Source of the DNA: Aquila chrysaetos chrysaetos
Taxonomy: Eukaryota > Chordata > Aves > Accipitriformes > Accipitridae
Length of the DNA stretch: 64,000 nt
NCBI RefSeq assembly: GCF_900496995.4
Contig: NC_044009.1
Location: 35,487,505-35,551,504 of the forward strand
Direction: 5' to 3'
This document shows, in pieces, positions 54,336 to 64,000 of this stretch. The notes below the pieces were generated by a model. It saw nothing but the letters and a program-made list of their open reading frames with translations, had not been told where the DNA came from and made no database searches. Numbering within the stretch: the first letter of the stretch is position 1; each line of letters opens with the position of its first letter. A program made the position numbers and the translations under genes.

Positions 54336-56039
54336 CTAGACGCAGGTGCAGTCCTGGGCCAGGATGTTGGGCACCGTCTCGTACTTGAAGGAGTACCCGC
54401 CGTCGGAGGTGGTGCGGACGCGCAGGGAGCGCATGGTGCCGGGCAGGGCAGCGCAGCAGAGCTGCACGCCCAGGCGGTGGCTCAGCCCGTGGCCCTCGGC
54501 GCAGCTCCCGTGGCAGTAGTGGAAAACGAAGCTGCTGGGATGCACGATCCACTTGTCCCAGCCGAGCTCCTCAAAGGAGATGTTGAGGGAAGCCCGGCGG
54601 CAGTTGGTATGGGCGGCCAGGTCCTCAGACGGGCGCTGCAGCAGGCTCAGGGCGGCCGGGGACCAGGGCACGGCGGAGCGACGAGCCCTCTCGCTGCCCT
54701 TGGCCCGGGTGGTGGCCACCAAGAAGGGCATCTTGTCCCCCTCGGCCAGGCAGGGGCAGCCAGGGCAGCGCACTAGGAGCACGAAGAGCGGCTGTGAGAG
54801 CTGGGGCAGCAGCCCCGGGGCGAAGTGAAACACCGTCCAGTGCTCGGGCGTCCGCACTGCCATGGCCGTCAGCGGCACGCGGCCCTGCGGCGACAGGGTC
54901 AGCACGTCAGGGGCCGAGTGGTTACGGGCGGCTGAGGGGCCGGTGTAAAACCAGAGCTGGGCGGAGGTCACCGTGCGGGTCAGGGTGTGCGCCGAGGGCT
55001 GGAAGAGGTAGGTGAAAATCCCTTCTTCCTCCAGCAGCTCATCCGGCTGCGTGGGCTCACAAGGCACGTCTGCAGCGGGGGGGGGGGAAAGATGCTCAGG
55101 GTGCGTGCCTAAACCCCGGGAGGGTCCCTGCTGCCGGGTGGGAGGTGGGATGTTGCAGAGGGTCACTGGGGTGCTGGCAGGGGGCCTGGCTGCCGGCACA
55201 GGCTGTGGCAGGGTGCAGGGGAGCTGATGTCTAATGCTACGCAGCAGCCACTGCACTGCACCCTGCAGCTGAGCCCTGCTGTGCCCTAGGCTGGTCCATT
55301 ACTGCTGCCCCCGTTCCCCAGCATCCTGCCCCATCTCCCAGCGTCCTGCCCCACAGCTGGTCATCCTGCCCTGTCCCACAGCATCCTGTCCTGTCCCTTG
55401 GTATCCCATCCCATTTCCCAGCATCCTGCCCCGTTCCCTAGCATCCCACCCTATCCCACCCTGCCTGCTCCTCAGCCCTTGCCATCTGTCCGCATCCTGC
55501 CTGACCTAGCCGTTCCCCAGCCTCTCAGCACACTCTTGTGCCGCCTGCCCTTCTCCCTGCCTGTGTCCTGGGCTGCTCTGCCTGTCCCCACCTGCCATAC
55601 CTTTCACCTCCTGGGTCTCCACCAAACCTCACCCGTGCCCGTGCCCCAGCCTGGCGTACCCTCTTTCTCTTCTCCTGCAGACCACCGCAGCAGCCCTTCT
55701 GCCCTGCTGCAGCCGTGTTGCCCTGAGCCCCCACCCTGCTTCACCCCTTTGCCCTCTCCATCCCACCAGGATGTTCTCACCTGTGGAAGGGAAGAGGATC
55801 ACCTGGGAGGTATCCTCCAGCTCCTCCGGCTCAACTTCAGTGTTTTCAAGGATGTCTCTCCGGTGCACCCTCTTTGCTTCCTCCTGGGGCTCCTCCTGGA
55901 GAACTGGGGGGCTCAGATGCTCCAGCACCCGAGCCCGCACCTTGGCCAGGATGAGCTGCCGGTCGACACCAGCCCCGGTGCAGCTGGCCAGGGCGGCGGT
56001 GGGCAGCATTGCAGGCAGCAGGTGCAGGAGGAGCAGCAT
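54336..56039 (-). CDS. INHA: Inhibin alpha subunit
   Basis: Secreted TGF-beta-family subunit that pairs with an inhibin beta chain to suppress pituitary FSH. There are two exons, 56039-55781 and 55069-54336, joined in phase 1 (CCACAG|GTGAG to ctgcag|AC), as in mammals. The product has 330 residues: a hydrophobic signal peptide ([19 protein letters not shown]), a prodomain with [13 protein letters not shown] and [13 protein letters not shown], a furin site RARR at 214-217 and a 113-residue mature chain. The mature part has seven cysteines (243, 272, 276, 291, 292, 327, 329), including HYCHGSC and QLCCAALPG, and ends [23 protein letters not shown]. Asn 136 and Asn 249 are N-glycosylation sites. 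The segment between HYCHGSC and CCAALPG is much shorter than in human, which accounts for part of the length difference (366 in human). Confidence 0.96.
55310..55460. repeat. Minisatellite in INHA intron
   Basis: About seven imperfect 20-25-base units of the type 'catcctgcccc.tctcccag' repeat head to tail (ATCCTGCCCCATCTCCCAG, GTCCTGCCCC..., ATCCTGCCCTGTCCCACAGC, ATCCTGTCCTGTCCC...). Confidence 0.75.
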
Positions 56040-56154
56040 GACCGTGGGGTGTGCGGTGGTCTGGCGGCTCAGGGGGCTCTGCCACGGGCTCCTGCCTGCC
56101 TGCCCGGCCCGTCTGCCTGCTGCGCTCCCCCCAGGACAGGGTGGCATTGAGACC

Positions 56155-56171
56155 TATCTGACACTGACGCA
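56155..56171 (-). promoter_or_regulatory. INHA: INHA promoter: variant CRE and GATA site
   Basis: On the minus strand upstream of the INHA start the sequence reads TTTGCGTCAGTGTCAGATAGG. It contains the variant cAMP response element TGCGTCA (56171-56165) and a GATA motif AGATA (56159-56155). Mammalian INHA promoters carry the same TGCGTCA next to an AGATAGG GATA site, used for FSH/cAMP and GATA4 control in gonadal cells. The next bases (TCTCAATGCC) also look like the mammalian promoter as I remember it. Confidence 0.7.
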
Positions 56172-57343
56172 AACGTCTGCTCGCCGTGAATATTATCTCT
56201 GGGCAGCGAAAGCACTGAGACGTCTGGAATGCAAGGACTGCAAGGACAGTGTGGTCTGGGGGGGGACGGCGCCTGGGCAAGGGGGGGGGGGTGCTGCTGG
56301 GGGTGGCTGGTGCGTGGGGCTGGGGAGGCTGGGCTGCCGGCAGGGTGCTCCCAGGAGGGATTTCCTGCGCTGGTGGGGAATCCAGGGCGAGCTTTGCCAG
56401 TGCTGGGTGCCCCCCATGGTGGAGGAGCTGCAGATTTGGGCCTTCTGGGGGGACAGTGGGAGGTGGCAGCAGCTGTGCACAGCAGGGACATATGGGCAGG
56501 AACCTGATGGGGTCCAGAGCCCTGTGAGGCCCCGGCGTGGGGGGGGGGGCACGTTGGAGGTGGCATACTGGGCACCCTCCTGCCAGGGATGGCTGGGACA
56601 CCTCAGGGTGACAGGGCAGTGGGGATGTGAGGACCGGGCCCTGAGGAGGGCAGGCTGGGGGGTGAGGGTGCTGTGGCATCTCCAGGGCAGCCTGGAAGCT
56701 GGTGAGGTCCTGGAGACATGAAGCAGGAGGGATGGCAAGAGGTCCCCGCGCTGCCTGGGGCTGGAGAAGGCTCGGCCAGCTTCAGGGGGAGAAGAGGTGA
56801 GGCAGAGCCAGGCCAGCTGAAGACCCTGCAGTAGTGCCGGGAGAAGGATCCTGAGGTGCTGTTTGGGCTGGCTGGCTCCTGGGGTGGGAGGTGCAGGAGG
56901 GGCGCAGGCTGCAAGGGGACCCGGCATGTCCTACCCTTCCTCCCACTGCTGCCTGCGGGGACAGTGCCAGGCATCCCCCATCCAGGAGCCCTGCCTGCCC
57001 TGCGGGGTGGTGGGCAGCTTCCGCACCCCCTCCGCTCCTCCTGCAGCCCAGTGTCCCACATAGCGTGGCCCGTACGGCACATCCCATCCCCTGCAGCCTG
57101 GCATCTCACGCAGCATCCAGTGCAGCACATCCCACCCCATGCAGCATGTCCTCCGTGGCATGTCCCGTCCCGTTGCAGCCTGGCGTCCCACGCCACGCAC
57201 CCCATGCTGTGCACCCTGCACAGCGCGTTGCCTCCTGCTGCTGGCTGACCCAGCACCAAGGCACAGCCGCGTTTGTGGCACCCCAGATCTCTAGAGGGGG
57301 GTGCTGCCTGCCTGCTCCGGGCCGGCTGGCTCCCGCCGGGCTG
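56172..57343. other. Intergenic DNA between INHA and OBSL1
   Basis: No coding exon was recognised in this 1.2 kb stretch between two divergently transcribed genes. It contains several long G runs (for example around 56280 and 56545) and a weak repeat at its right end. Confidence 0.5.
57060..57200. repeat. Weak tandem repeat upstream of OBSL1
   Basis: Units of about 30 bases built from CATCCCATCCCCTGCAGC and CCTGGC(A/G)TC(T/C)CACGC recur four or five times with many changes. Confidence 0.5.
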
Positions 57344-57562
57344 CTATACATAGGTAGGCCAGCCCTGCCCCGGCGAGGCGCTGAATGGAGCAGGCTCAGT
57401 CTTATCAACCCAGCATGTCATCAGAGGGTATTTTTGGGGACAGCAGCTGCAGGCATTTGTAACGTTTGGTCCCTGCGCGCTGACACCCGGGAGCGGAGCT
57501 GGGGGAAGCAGCAGGAGCTGGGTGCCGGCACTGGGAGACACGGGGGAGAGGCGGCGGAGCGA
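57344..57562 (+). promoter_or_regulatory. OBSL1: Candidate OBSL1 promoter and non-coding first exon
   Basis: CTATACATAG (57344-57353, TATA- or MEF2-like) and an E-box CAGCTG (57444-57449) precede a purine-rich stretch ending at a donor-like GCGAG|GTGCGT near 57563. An acceptor (ccccccag) before 58761, inside the same exon as the ATG at 58821, implies at least one upstream non-coding exon. The promoter assignment is inference. Confidence 0.4.
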
Positions 57563-58820
57563 GGTGCGTGTGTGGGGCAGGGGACCGAGCTGTGGGGCTG
57601 CGTGGGGCAGGGCAATTGGGGAAGGGGGTGGTTAGAGGGGGCAGCTGGGTGGCCGAGCCATCAGGGCTGTGCGTGTCAGCAGGCGCTGCTGTGGGGTGGC
57701 CTGTGGGTCAGGGGAGTGCGTGGCCGGGGAGGTGGCTCTGAATGGATGCACCGTCGCAGGGGTAGGGGTCTGGGTGAAGCTGGCCCTGGTCCCTGCCGCT
57801 CCTTGGGGACCAGCCCTCTCCCACTGTCCCCTCTGGCTCATTCAGGGAGTATTTTTATTTCTCTTCCCCCTGCCTGAGGGAGGCAGAGATGCCTCCGCCC
57901 CAGCCACGGTGCGGGCAGAGGCTGGGGTGCACTCGCTCAGGGGAGGCATGGAGCACCCTGCCCCACTCCCGCCCGTGCTGGTGGGCACGGTTACCCGCAG
58001 CACCGGGGATGGAGGCAGTGCCCTCCGAAAGCAGGACCCATCTCCCCAGCCTTCCCTCTGCCCCCTGGGGCTGATTATTTCCAGCCGTGGCTTTCAATAC
58101 CCAAGGGCCGGACCCTGCCTGTGGGACCACACTCTGGAGGGGGGACCTGCTCCAGGGGCAGCCCCCCTTTGCCCCAGGGCACGGCCCTGCAGGGTGACCG
58201 CCGGGCGCAGGGGGGTCCCCTGCCCCTCTGAGCCCGGGGGGGAAGCACCCAGGTCCGGCCGGGTGCCTCCCGCCCGCGGCAGCCCCGTATCAGCACCTGC
58301 CTGCTGAGCCAGCCCAGATGCTGCAGGAATGCGGCTCTGCCACCACCCGATACTGCAGGAATGCCCCGCGGGTGGGGAAGGGGCAGACTGGGGCCCATCC
58401 TGCCTCCACCATCCCCAGCACCCGGCAAGCAGCTGCCTGCACTCCCCGTCTAGGCAGGGGTCCCCCGCCCCCGGAGCTGGGGTCCCCTCTGCGACCCTGG
58501 GGCAGGCTGTGGGTGCCCAGGCCCCTTGGGGTGCAAAGAGCCGCCTTTTGTTCCCTCTTCTATTGCTGCTGGGCTGGGAAATGGGTGATTCAGGCTGAGA
58601 CAGGAGAGTATCCAGTAGGGCTGGGGTGCTCAGAGCGAGGGTGGTGCTTCTGCAGCATGGGGTCCATCGCTGTGGGCACGGGTCCCTCCTGGTGGTGCTC
58701 CACACCGGTCCCTTTGCTGAAGCCTGAGCCCCCACCCCGGTCCGTCTGTGCATCCCCCCAGGCTGATGATCCCCACTGCTGCTCCAGCCAGCCGCCTGCC
58801 GTGACCCTGGGGAAGTGGTG

Positions 58821-61800
58821 ATGGAGGGGTTCGGGGGAGCCCCCAGGTTCCTGGCCTACCCGCGTGCCTTCACGGTGCGAAGCGGCACTGACGCGGTCCT
58901 GAGCTGCCAGATCACAGGTGACCCCCGGCCGAGCATCCTCTGGGAGAAGGACAAGACCCCAATTGAGCCCTCAGGCCGCATCCATGTGGAGGCCAAGGGG
59001 GACCTGTACAGCCTGCTGGTGTCCCGTGCCACCCCTCAGGACAGCGGGCTCTACGTCTGCAAGGCCAAGAACAGCGTTGGCGCGACCTACGCCGCTGCCA
59101 CACTCAAGGTGGAGGAGGGGGAGCCCCAAGAGGAGGAGGGATGCTCGGGCGGTGAGGTGCCTGCCTTCCTCGTTGCCCCCTCATCCACACGGGTGTGCCG
59201 GGGAGAAGACGTGATGTTCACCTGCAGGGTGTCCGGGCAGCCCTGCCCGGTGCTAGAATGGGAGAAGGATGGGCACAAGCTCTCTGACATCTTTGAGAGC
59301 AGCCACTTCGCCATGGGGCAGGAACCGGAGGACTGGCACTTCCTGAAGCTGTTCAGTGCCCGACCCCCGGACGGGGGGGTGTACGTGTGCCGGGCACGCA
59401 GTGGCTCGCGGGAAGCCCTGGCTGCTGCCGTGCTCCTGGTCGAACCCCAGGTGCTGCCGGACAGGCTCCCCAATGGCTCTCCTGCTGACGGCCCCGAGCC
59501 ACCGGCGGAGTGGCAGCAGCGGCGACGGCGGCACGCAGCGGGACATCGCGCGGGACCAGAGACCTGGGTGCCCAATGGTGTGGTGCCGGCCGGGGTGCCG
59601 AGGGCCAAGGCGTTCGCCGTGAGCGTGGGGAAGCACGCCAAGTTTCGCTGCTACGTTACCGGCAAGCCCAAGCCAGAGATCGTCTGGCAGAAGGACGGTG
59701 AGCCCCTCGCCCCTGGCCGCAGGCACCTCATCTACGAGGACCGGGAGGGCTACTTCATCCTCAAGGTGCTGTACTGCAAACCCCAGGACCAGGGGCTGTA
59801 TGTCTGCACTGCGTCCAACACTGCCGGCCAGACCCTCAGTGCAGTGCAGCTCCAGGTGAAAGGTAAGAGCGTGCCCAAGAGCTGCCTGGGGCGGACGGGC
59901 GCTGGTGGGGTCCAGGGCTTTTCGTCTGGCAGGGATACATCTGTGTGTGAGCCCAGCATCCCTGGGCTCCCTCCTGCCCCGTGCGGCTGGGGTCACCCCA
60001 GGCTCCTCTGGGCAGAGCTGCGGGCTGGAAGCAGGGGATGCTGGGCTCCTCCGGGGAGCTGTGTCCCCCTCCGTGCCCCTCTCTCCTTGCAAACAGAGAG
60101 GTGGCATCTCTGGAGGTCTGCGGGTGTCCAGCCGCGAGCGGGGAGGGGCGACAGTGCCTTGGTGACAAATTCCCCTGGAAGTGCTGAGTGGTTTTGGCGG
60201 GCAGCCCCGCAGGGCACGGCTCCAAGCGTCTGCGCTGGTGGCAGCCCCGTCCCGCAGAGCCGCCCTGCCAGCTGGGGACAGCCCGTGGCTGGGGTGACCC
60301 GGCACCTGGCGCATCCCCCGCCTGCACCCCGCCTCCCCTCTGCTGAGGTGCCTGCCCCCGCCTGCTAGCGTGCATGCTCCTGCGTCCCCCAAAACTCCCT
60401 GCTGAGATGCTGGGGGCATTGCTGGGTCTCCCCAGCCCGTGCCCTGTTTCTCTCCACTCTGGGGGATGTGCTTCCCGGGGCAGCGCCTGTCACACGCAGG
60501 TCGGAGAGGGGCAGAGAAGGGCCAAGGGCTCGGTGCTCTTTGCGAGCTGGGAACGCCCTGAGCGAAGGGCTGCTGGCGGATGCTGTGCCCTGCACACCCT
60601 CAGCGCCCGTCTCTCCCGGCGGCAGAGCACCGGCTGCGGTTCCAGGTGCAGCTGACAGACGTGGAGGTGGCGGAGCGGGAGGACGCCGTGCTGGAGTGCC
60701 AGGTGCCGCTGGAGACCATCCCCACCGCCTGGTACCTGGAGGACAGGGAGCTGCAGCCCAGCCACAAGTATGTGATGGAGGAGCAAGGCGTGGTGCGGCG
60801 CCTGACCATCCGCGACGCCCGCACCGACGACGATGGCATCTACCTCTGCCAGATGAAGGACAAGGGGCGCAGCATCGCCGAGGTCTCCGTCAGAGGTGAG
60901 GGTCAGGTCTCTGGCGGCGTGGCTTTGCCTTCCTCTCCCCCTCCTTGCCAGGCTCGGCACTGCATCAGCCCGCTGCGTCAGTCTTCCCACCGTTTGGCCA
61001 TGGTGCCTGCTGCTGCCCCTCCTCAACCTCATCCTCCTCCCCTCTCCCACCCCAGGGAGCCCACCCTGCTCCTCAGCATCCCTCCTTGGCCCTCATGCAT
61101 CTCTTCCCACAGGGGTGATCGCGAAGCGGCTGCCGCGGAAGCTGGACGTGATGGAGGGGGAGAATGCGGTTTTCTGTGTGGAGACGCAGGAGGTGGTGGA
61201 GGGGACCTGCTGGAGCCGGGACGGGCTGCAGCTGCGAGAGTCACCCCACATCGTGCTGAAGAGCTTCGGCAGGACGCACCTCCTGGTGCTGGTGCACGTC
61301 ACCCGCCAGGATGCGGGCATCATCTCCTTCGCTGTCGGGGAGTCACAGACGTCCTCCCAGCTCCGGGTCAAGTGTAAGCCCCAGGCTCAGAGGGGCCCCA
61401 CATCCTCCATCCTGCCCATTCATGGGGGTGACACGGGGGAGAGATGGGATGGGCACCCACTATGCTGGGGACGTGACGCTACGGTGGCTTTTTGGGGAGG
61501 GGGGCTTTTAGCAGGGCTCCAGGGCCCCAGCCTTGCTGGCACTCACAAATCCCTGTAACCAGCACCATGCTACACGGGAGCAAGACCATCCTCTCCATCA
61601 GAGAGAGGCTCCCCAGAGACACACTCAGCCCTTCTGCCACCCCGCCAGGAGCCTCACTGCCATCCCCGAGCAGGCAACACGGGCTGTGACTTGCAGGTGT
61701 GAAGCGTGACCCCCCGAGCGCGCCGGTGGCAGCCGAGATGAGCGTGGCGGAGAGCAACGCGGCCCTGCTGACCTGGTGCCCCGCGCCCGATGCCCACCTC

Positions 61801-63159
61801 CGCCCCCCCAGCCGCTACCTGCTGGAGCGGCGAGAGGCGGCGGGGGGCGAGTGGGTGCAGTGCCTCGCCACCGACCTGCCCGGCCGCGTGCGGGTGCTGG
61901 GCGACAGCGTGCCCCGCGAGGCCGACTACTGCTTCCGCGTCTGCGCCGCCAACGAGCACGGCAGGAGCAGCCCCGTGGAGTTCCCCGGCTCCGTGCATCT
62001 CGGTGAGGGTGCCGAGCCGGGGACCCCCACCTGGAAGCCGGCTGTCCCCAGAGGCCAGCCAGGACGTCGCGCCACGGCACTGAGTCCGGCTGTGCTCCAG
62101 CCCCGGCAGCTCGCCTGGAGAGGGGTCTGCAGGATGCACGGGTGCGGGATGGTGAGGACGCGCGGTTCTCCCTGGAGCTGTCGGCTGCGGTGCATGGCAC
62201 CTGGATCTTCAACGGTGCCAGGCTGGGCGAGGAGGAGGAGGAGGCGGGCGGCCGGTGCAGCGTGCGGCGCCACGGGACGGAGCACTCGCTGCTGATCCGG
62301 GGAGTGCGGCTGGCCGACAGCGGGGCCCAGGTCACCTTCGTGTCCGGTGGCGTGCGGGACTCGGCCACGCTGCACGTGCAAGGTGAGTGGGGCGCTCGCC
62401 CAGAGGTCCTGCCAGAAGAGCAGCAGGGGCTCTCATGCTGGGGGATGCTTCTCACCCCTCCACGATGTCTCCCAGCTCCTCAGGTCTGCATTGCCCCGGT
62501 GCCCGAGGCCGAGCGGCTCCGGGAGGTGCCAGAGGGGCTGCCCGTACTGCTGGAGTGCCAGGTGTCCCCCCCGGGTGCCTCCGTCTGCTGGCTGAAGGAT
62601 GGCGAGGCCGTGCCCCCGGACGATGTTATTGCACTGCAGGCGGAGGGCTGCGTGCGGAGGCTGCTCCTCCGCTCGGCAGGTCCCTCGGACACCGGCGTGT
62701 ACACCTGTGATGCTGGGGATGATGCTGTGAGCTTTGTGGTGACCGTGACCGGTGAGCTGGGGACTGTGTGCGGGAGCCTGGACCCCACCTCCTGACAGTG
62801 CTCCTGACCCTCTTCTTGCCCCATTATGGGGCTGACAGCTGCTGTCAGTCGGGTGCCTGTGCTGAGCCCCGCGTTATCCCTGGCAGAGGCACCGGTGAGG
62901 ATCGTCAGCTCGAACGAGGAAGCCCCCCATGCCTACGCGGCAGGGCAGCGCGTGGAGCTGTGGTGCCAGCTGTCCCGCCCGGCGGCCCCGGTGCGCTGGT
63001 ACAAGGACGGGGAGGAGGTGGAGGCGGGCGAGAGCCTGGTGCTGGAGCAGGAGGGGCCGTGGCGCCGGCTGGTGCTGCCCTGTGCCCGGCCGCAGGACGC
63101 GGGAGAGTTTGTCTGCGATGCCGGAGGGGACTCCGTCTTCTACACCGTCACTGTGGCAG
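58821..63159 (+). CDS. OBSL1: Obscurin-like protein 1, N-terminal part
   Basis: Giant Ig-domain cytoskeletal adaptor; the mammalian protein binds titin and myomesin and works with CUL7 and CCDC8 in the 3M complex. Seven coding exons are present: 58821-59862, 60626-60895, 61113-61373, 61697-62002, 62101-62382, 62476-62751, 62887-63159. All are in phase 1, one domain per exon after the first, giving 903 codons. The first exon encodes three Ig domains, with Trp-Glu-Lys-Asp and Gly-Leu-Tyr-Val-Cys type motifs and the OBSL1-like KHAKFRCYVTGKP and LIYEDREGYFILKVLYC. Then follow Ig4 (DDDGIYLCQMKDKG), Ig5 (KRLPRKLDVMEGENAVF), one fibronectin-III domain (CVKRDPPSAPVAAEMS...), and three more Ig domains (the last with VRWYKDGEEVE and AGEFVCDAGGDSVFYTVTV). 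The start is the ATG in GTGATGG. The gene continues past the right edge; human OBSL1 has about 1,900 residues. Confidence 0.94.
59863..60625 (+). other. OBSL1: First coding-region intron of OBSL1
   Basis: This 763-base intron runs between AAAG|GTAAGA and ggcggcag. The frame from the preceding exon stays open for about 500 bases into it, but that sequence has no Ig-like features. Confidence 0.7.
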
Positions 63160-64000
63160 GTGGGCGCGATGCAGGCGGGTTGGCGGGGTCAAATCTTGGG
63201 GGGCTTTCTTTGGTGGTGCAGGGTGCCACAGCATGTGTCGCTGTCACTTGCTGCTCTGGGGTTGGGGATGCTCCTCAGAGATGCTCTTGGCAGGTCCTCA
63301 TCACAGCAGGTCGGGCAGGTGGGGTCTTTGCAGCAGCTCTGGTGCGCAAAACCACGCAGACTGACTGGCAAAGGGGACAGCTCACTCTGCTGGTCTGAAA
63401 CGCTTGGGTGCCCAAGGGCTGGCACCCAGCACCCCCACACCGGGTGTTTGCTGGAGCTCTCCCACGATCAGTAAACAAGCCCTCCTCTGAGTTCCTAAAA
63501 ATAGTGGGTACGAGTGCCCAGCACCTGGCGTGGGGTGACTCACGGTTGGACATCACTCTGAGGGACGGTGTTAACTGCTGACCTGAAAATTAGCAGTTGC
63601 CTGGATACCGACGATTGGGTGGTGTTTGCTGGGTGCGAGCGGGGGACGGCATCCCATGGTGGCTGCCCCAGCCATGGAGCGGCTGCTGGCGTCTCCAGCC
63701 GGCAGAGGATAATGAAAGCTGAAAGCAAGTGAAAGACTTCCCCTTGCTGGCCCCGAAACCCACAATCCCGCAACCACAGGAAGGCGACCGGGGGCAGAGC
63801 TAAAGCCTGGTTAAAAGGCTCCGTGACCACAGCAGTAAAGCCTCTCCACGATGTTAATACGTGGCAAAGGGCCAGAGTCGATGGCAGAGGATGTAGGAAT
63901 GAAGATGGGATGAGTGCTAAGAGATGCTGGAAGTCAGTGAAGTGGTGACTGCTGGGAGGGTGAAGAAGGGAGGGGGTTTTGTGTGATAAAGGCAAAATTG
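63160..64000 (+). other. OBSL1: OBSL1 intron running to the right edge
   Basis: After the donor GCAG|GTGGGC at 63159/63160, no further Ig or FN3 exon is visible on the plus strand. The next exon is expected beyond the window. No repeat family was recognised. Confidence 0.55.

Noticed and set aside
55310..55460. Regularly spaced repeats in the INHA intron considered as a CRISPR-like array
   Set aside because: The units are contiguous and imperfect without spacers, in a vertebrate intron. This is an ordinary minisatellite.

Overview
The window is vertebrate nuclear DNA, most likely from a bird. The genes carry short GT-AG introns, the DNA is GC-rich and compact, and the interspersed repeats I recognise are CR1-type LINE fragments. 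The gene set (SLC4A3, STK11IP, INHA, OBSL1) is the block found at human 2q35. I cannot name the species.

Layout from left to right. SLC4A3 (anion exchanger AE3) lies on the minus strand at 872-15967. Only its N-terminal cytosolic half (ten coding exons, 547 codons) is present, and the membrane-domain exons lie beyond the left edge. A separate first exon for the short 'cardiac' AE3 isoform sits in the mammal-equivalent intron 6 at 8102-8297. SLC4A3 and STK11IP are head to head, and a CpG-rich, repeat-rich region at about 20.9-22.2 kb lies between their 5' ends. STK11IP (plus, 21865-40753, 24 coding exons) is complete but has one extra base in its last exon. After about 6 kb of apparently gene-free DNA and a second CpG island comes a gamma-class connexin (plus, 50937-52248). 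It converges on INHA, the inhibin alpha subunit (minus, 56039-54336). INHA diverges from OBSL1 (plus, from 58821), whose first seven coding exons (nine Ig/FN3 domains) are present before the right edge.

The genes do not form one pathway. SLC4A3 exchanges chloride for bicarbonate in heart and neurons. STK11IP is an LKB1-binding leucine-rich-repeat scaffold. The connexin makes gap-junction channels. INHA is a gonadal TGF-beta-family hormone subunit. OBSL1 is a cytoskeletal Ig-domain adaptor. The most notable points are the extra connexin, which is not in the human block as I recall it, the reversed orientation of STK11IP relative to human, the alternative AE3 exon with a nuclear-receptor-like site beside its ATG, the frame break in the last STK11IP exon, and a near-perfect hairpin in an STK11IP intron. 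Exon boundaries were found by hand from splice signals, reading-frame phase and remembered mammalian homologues; no alignment was run.
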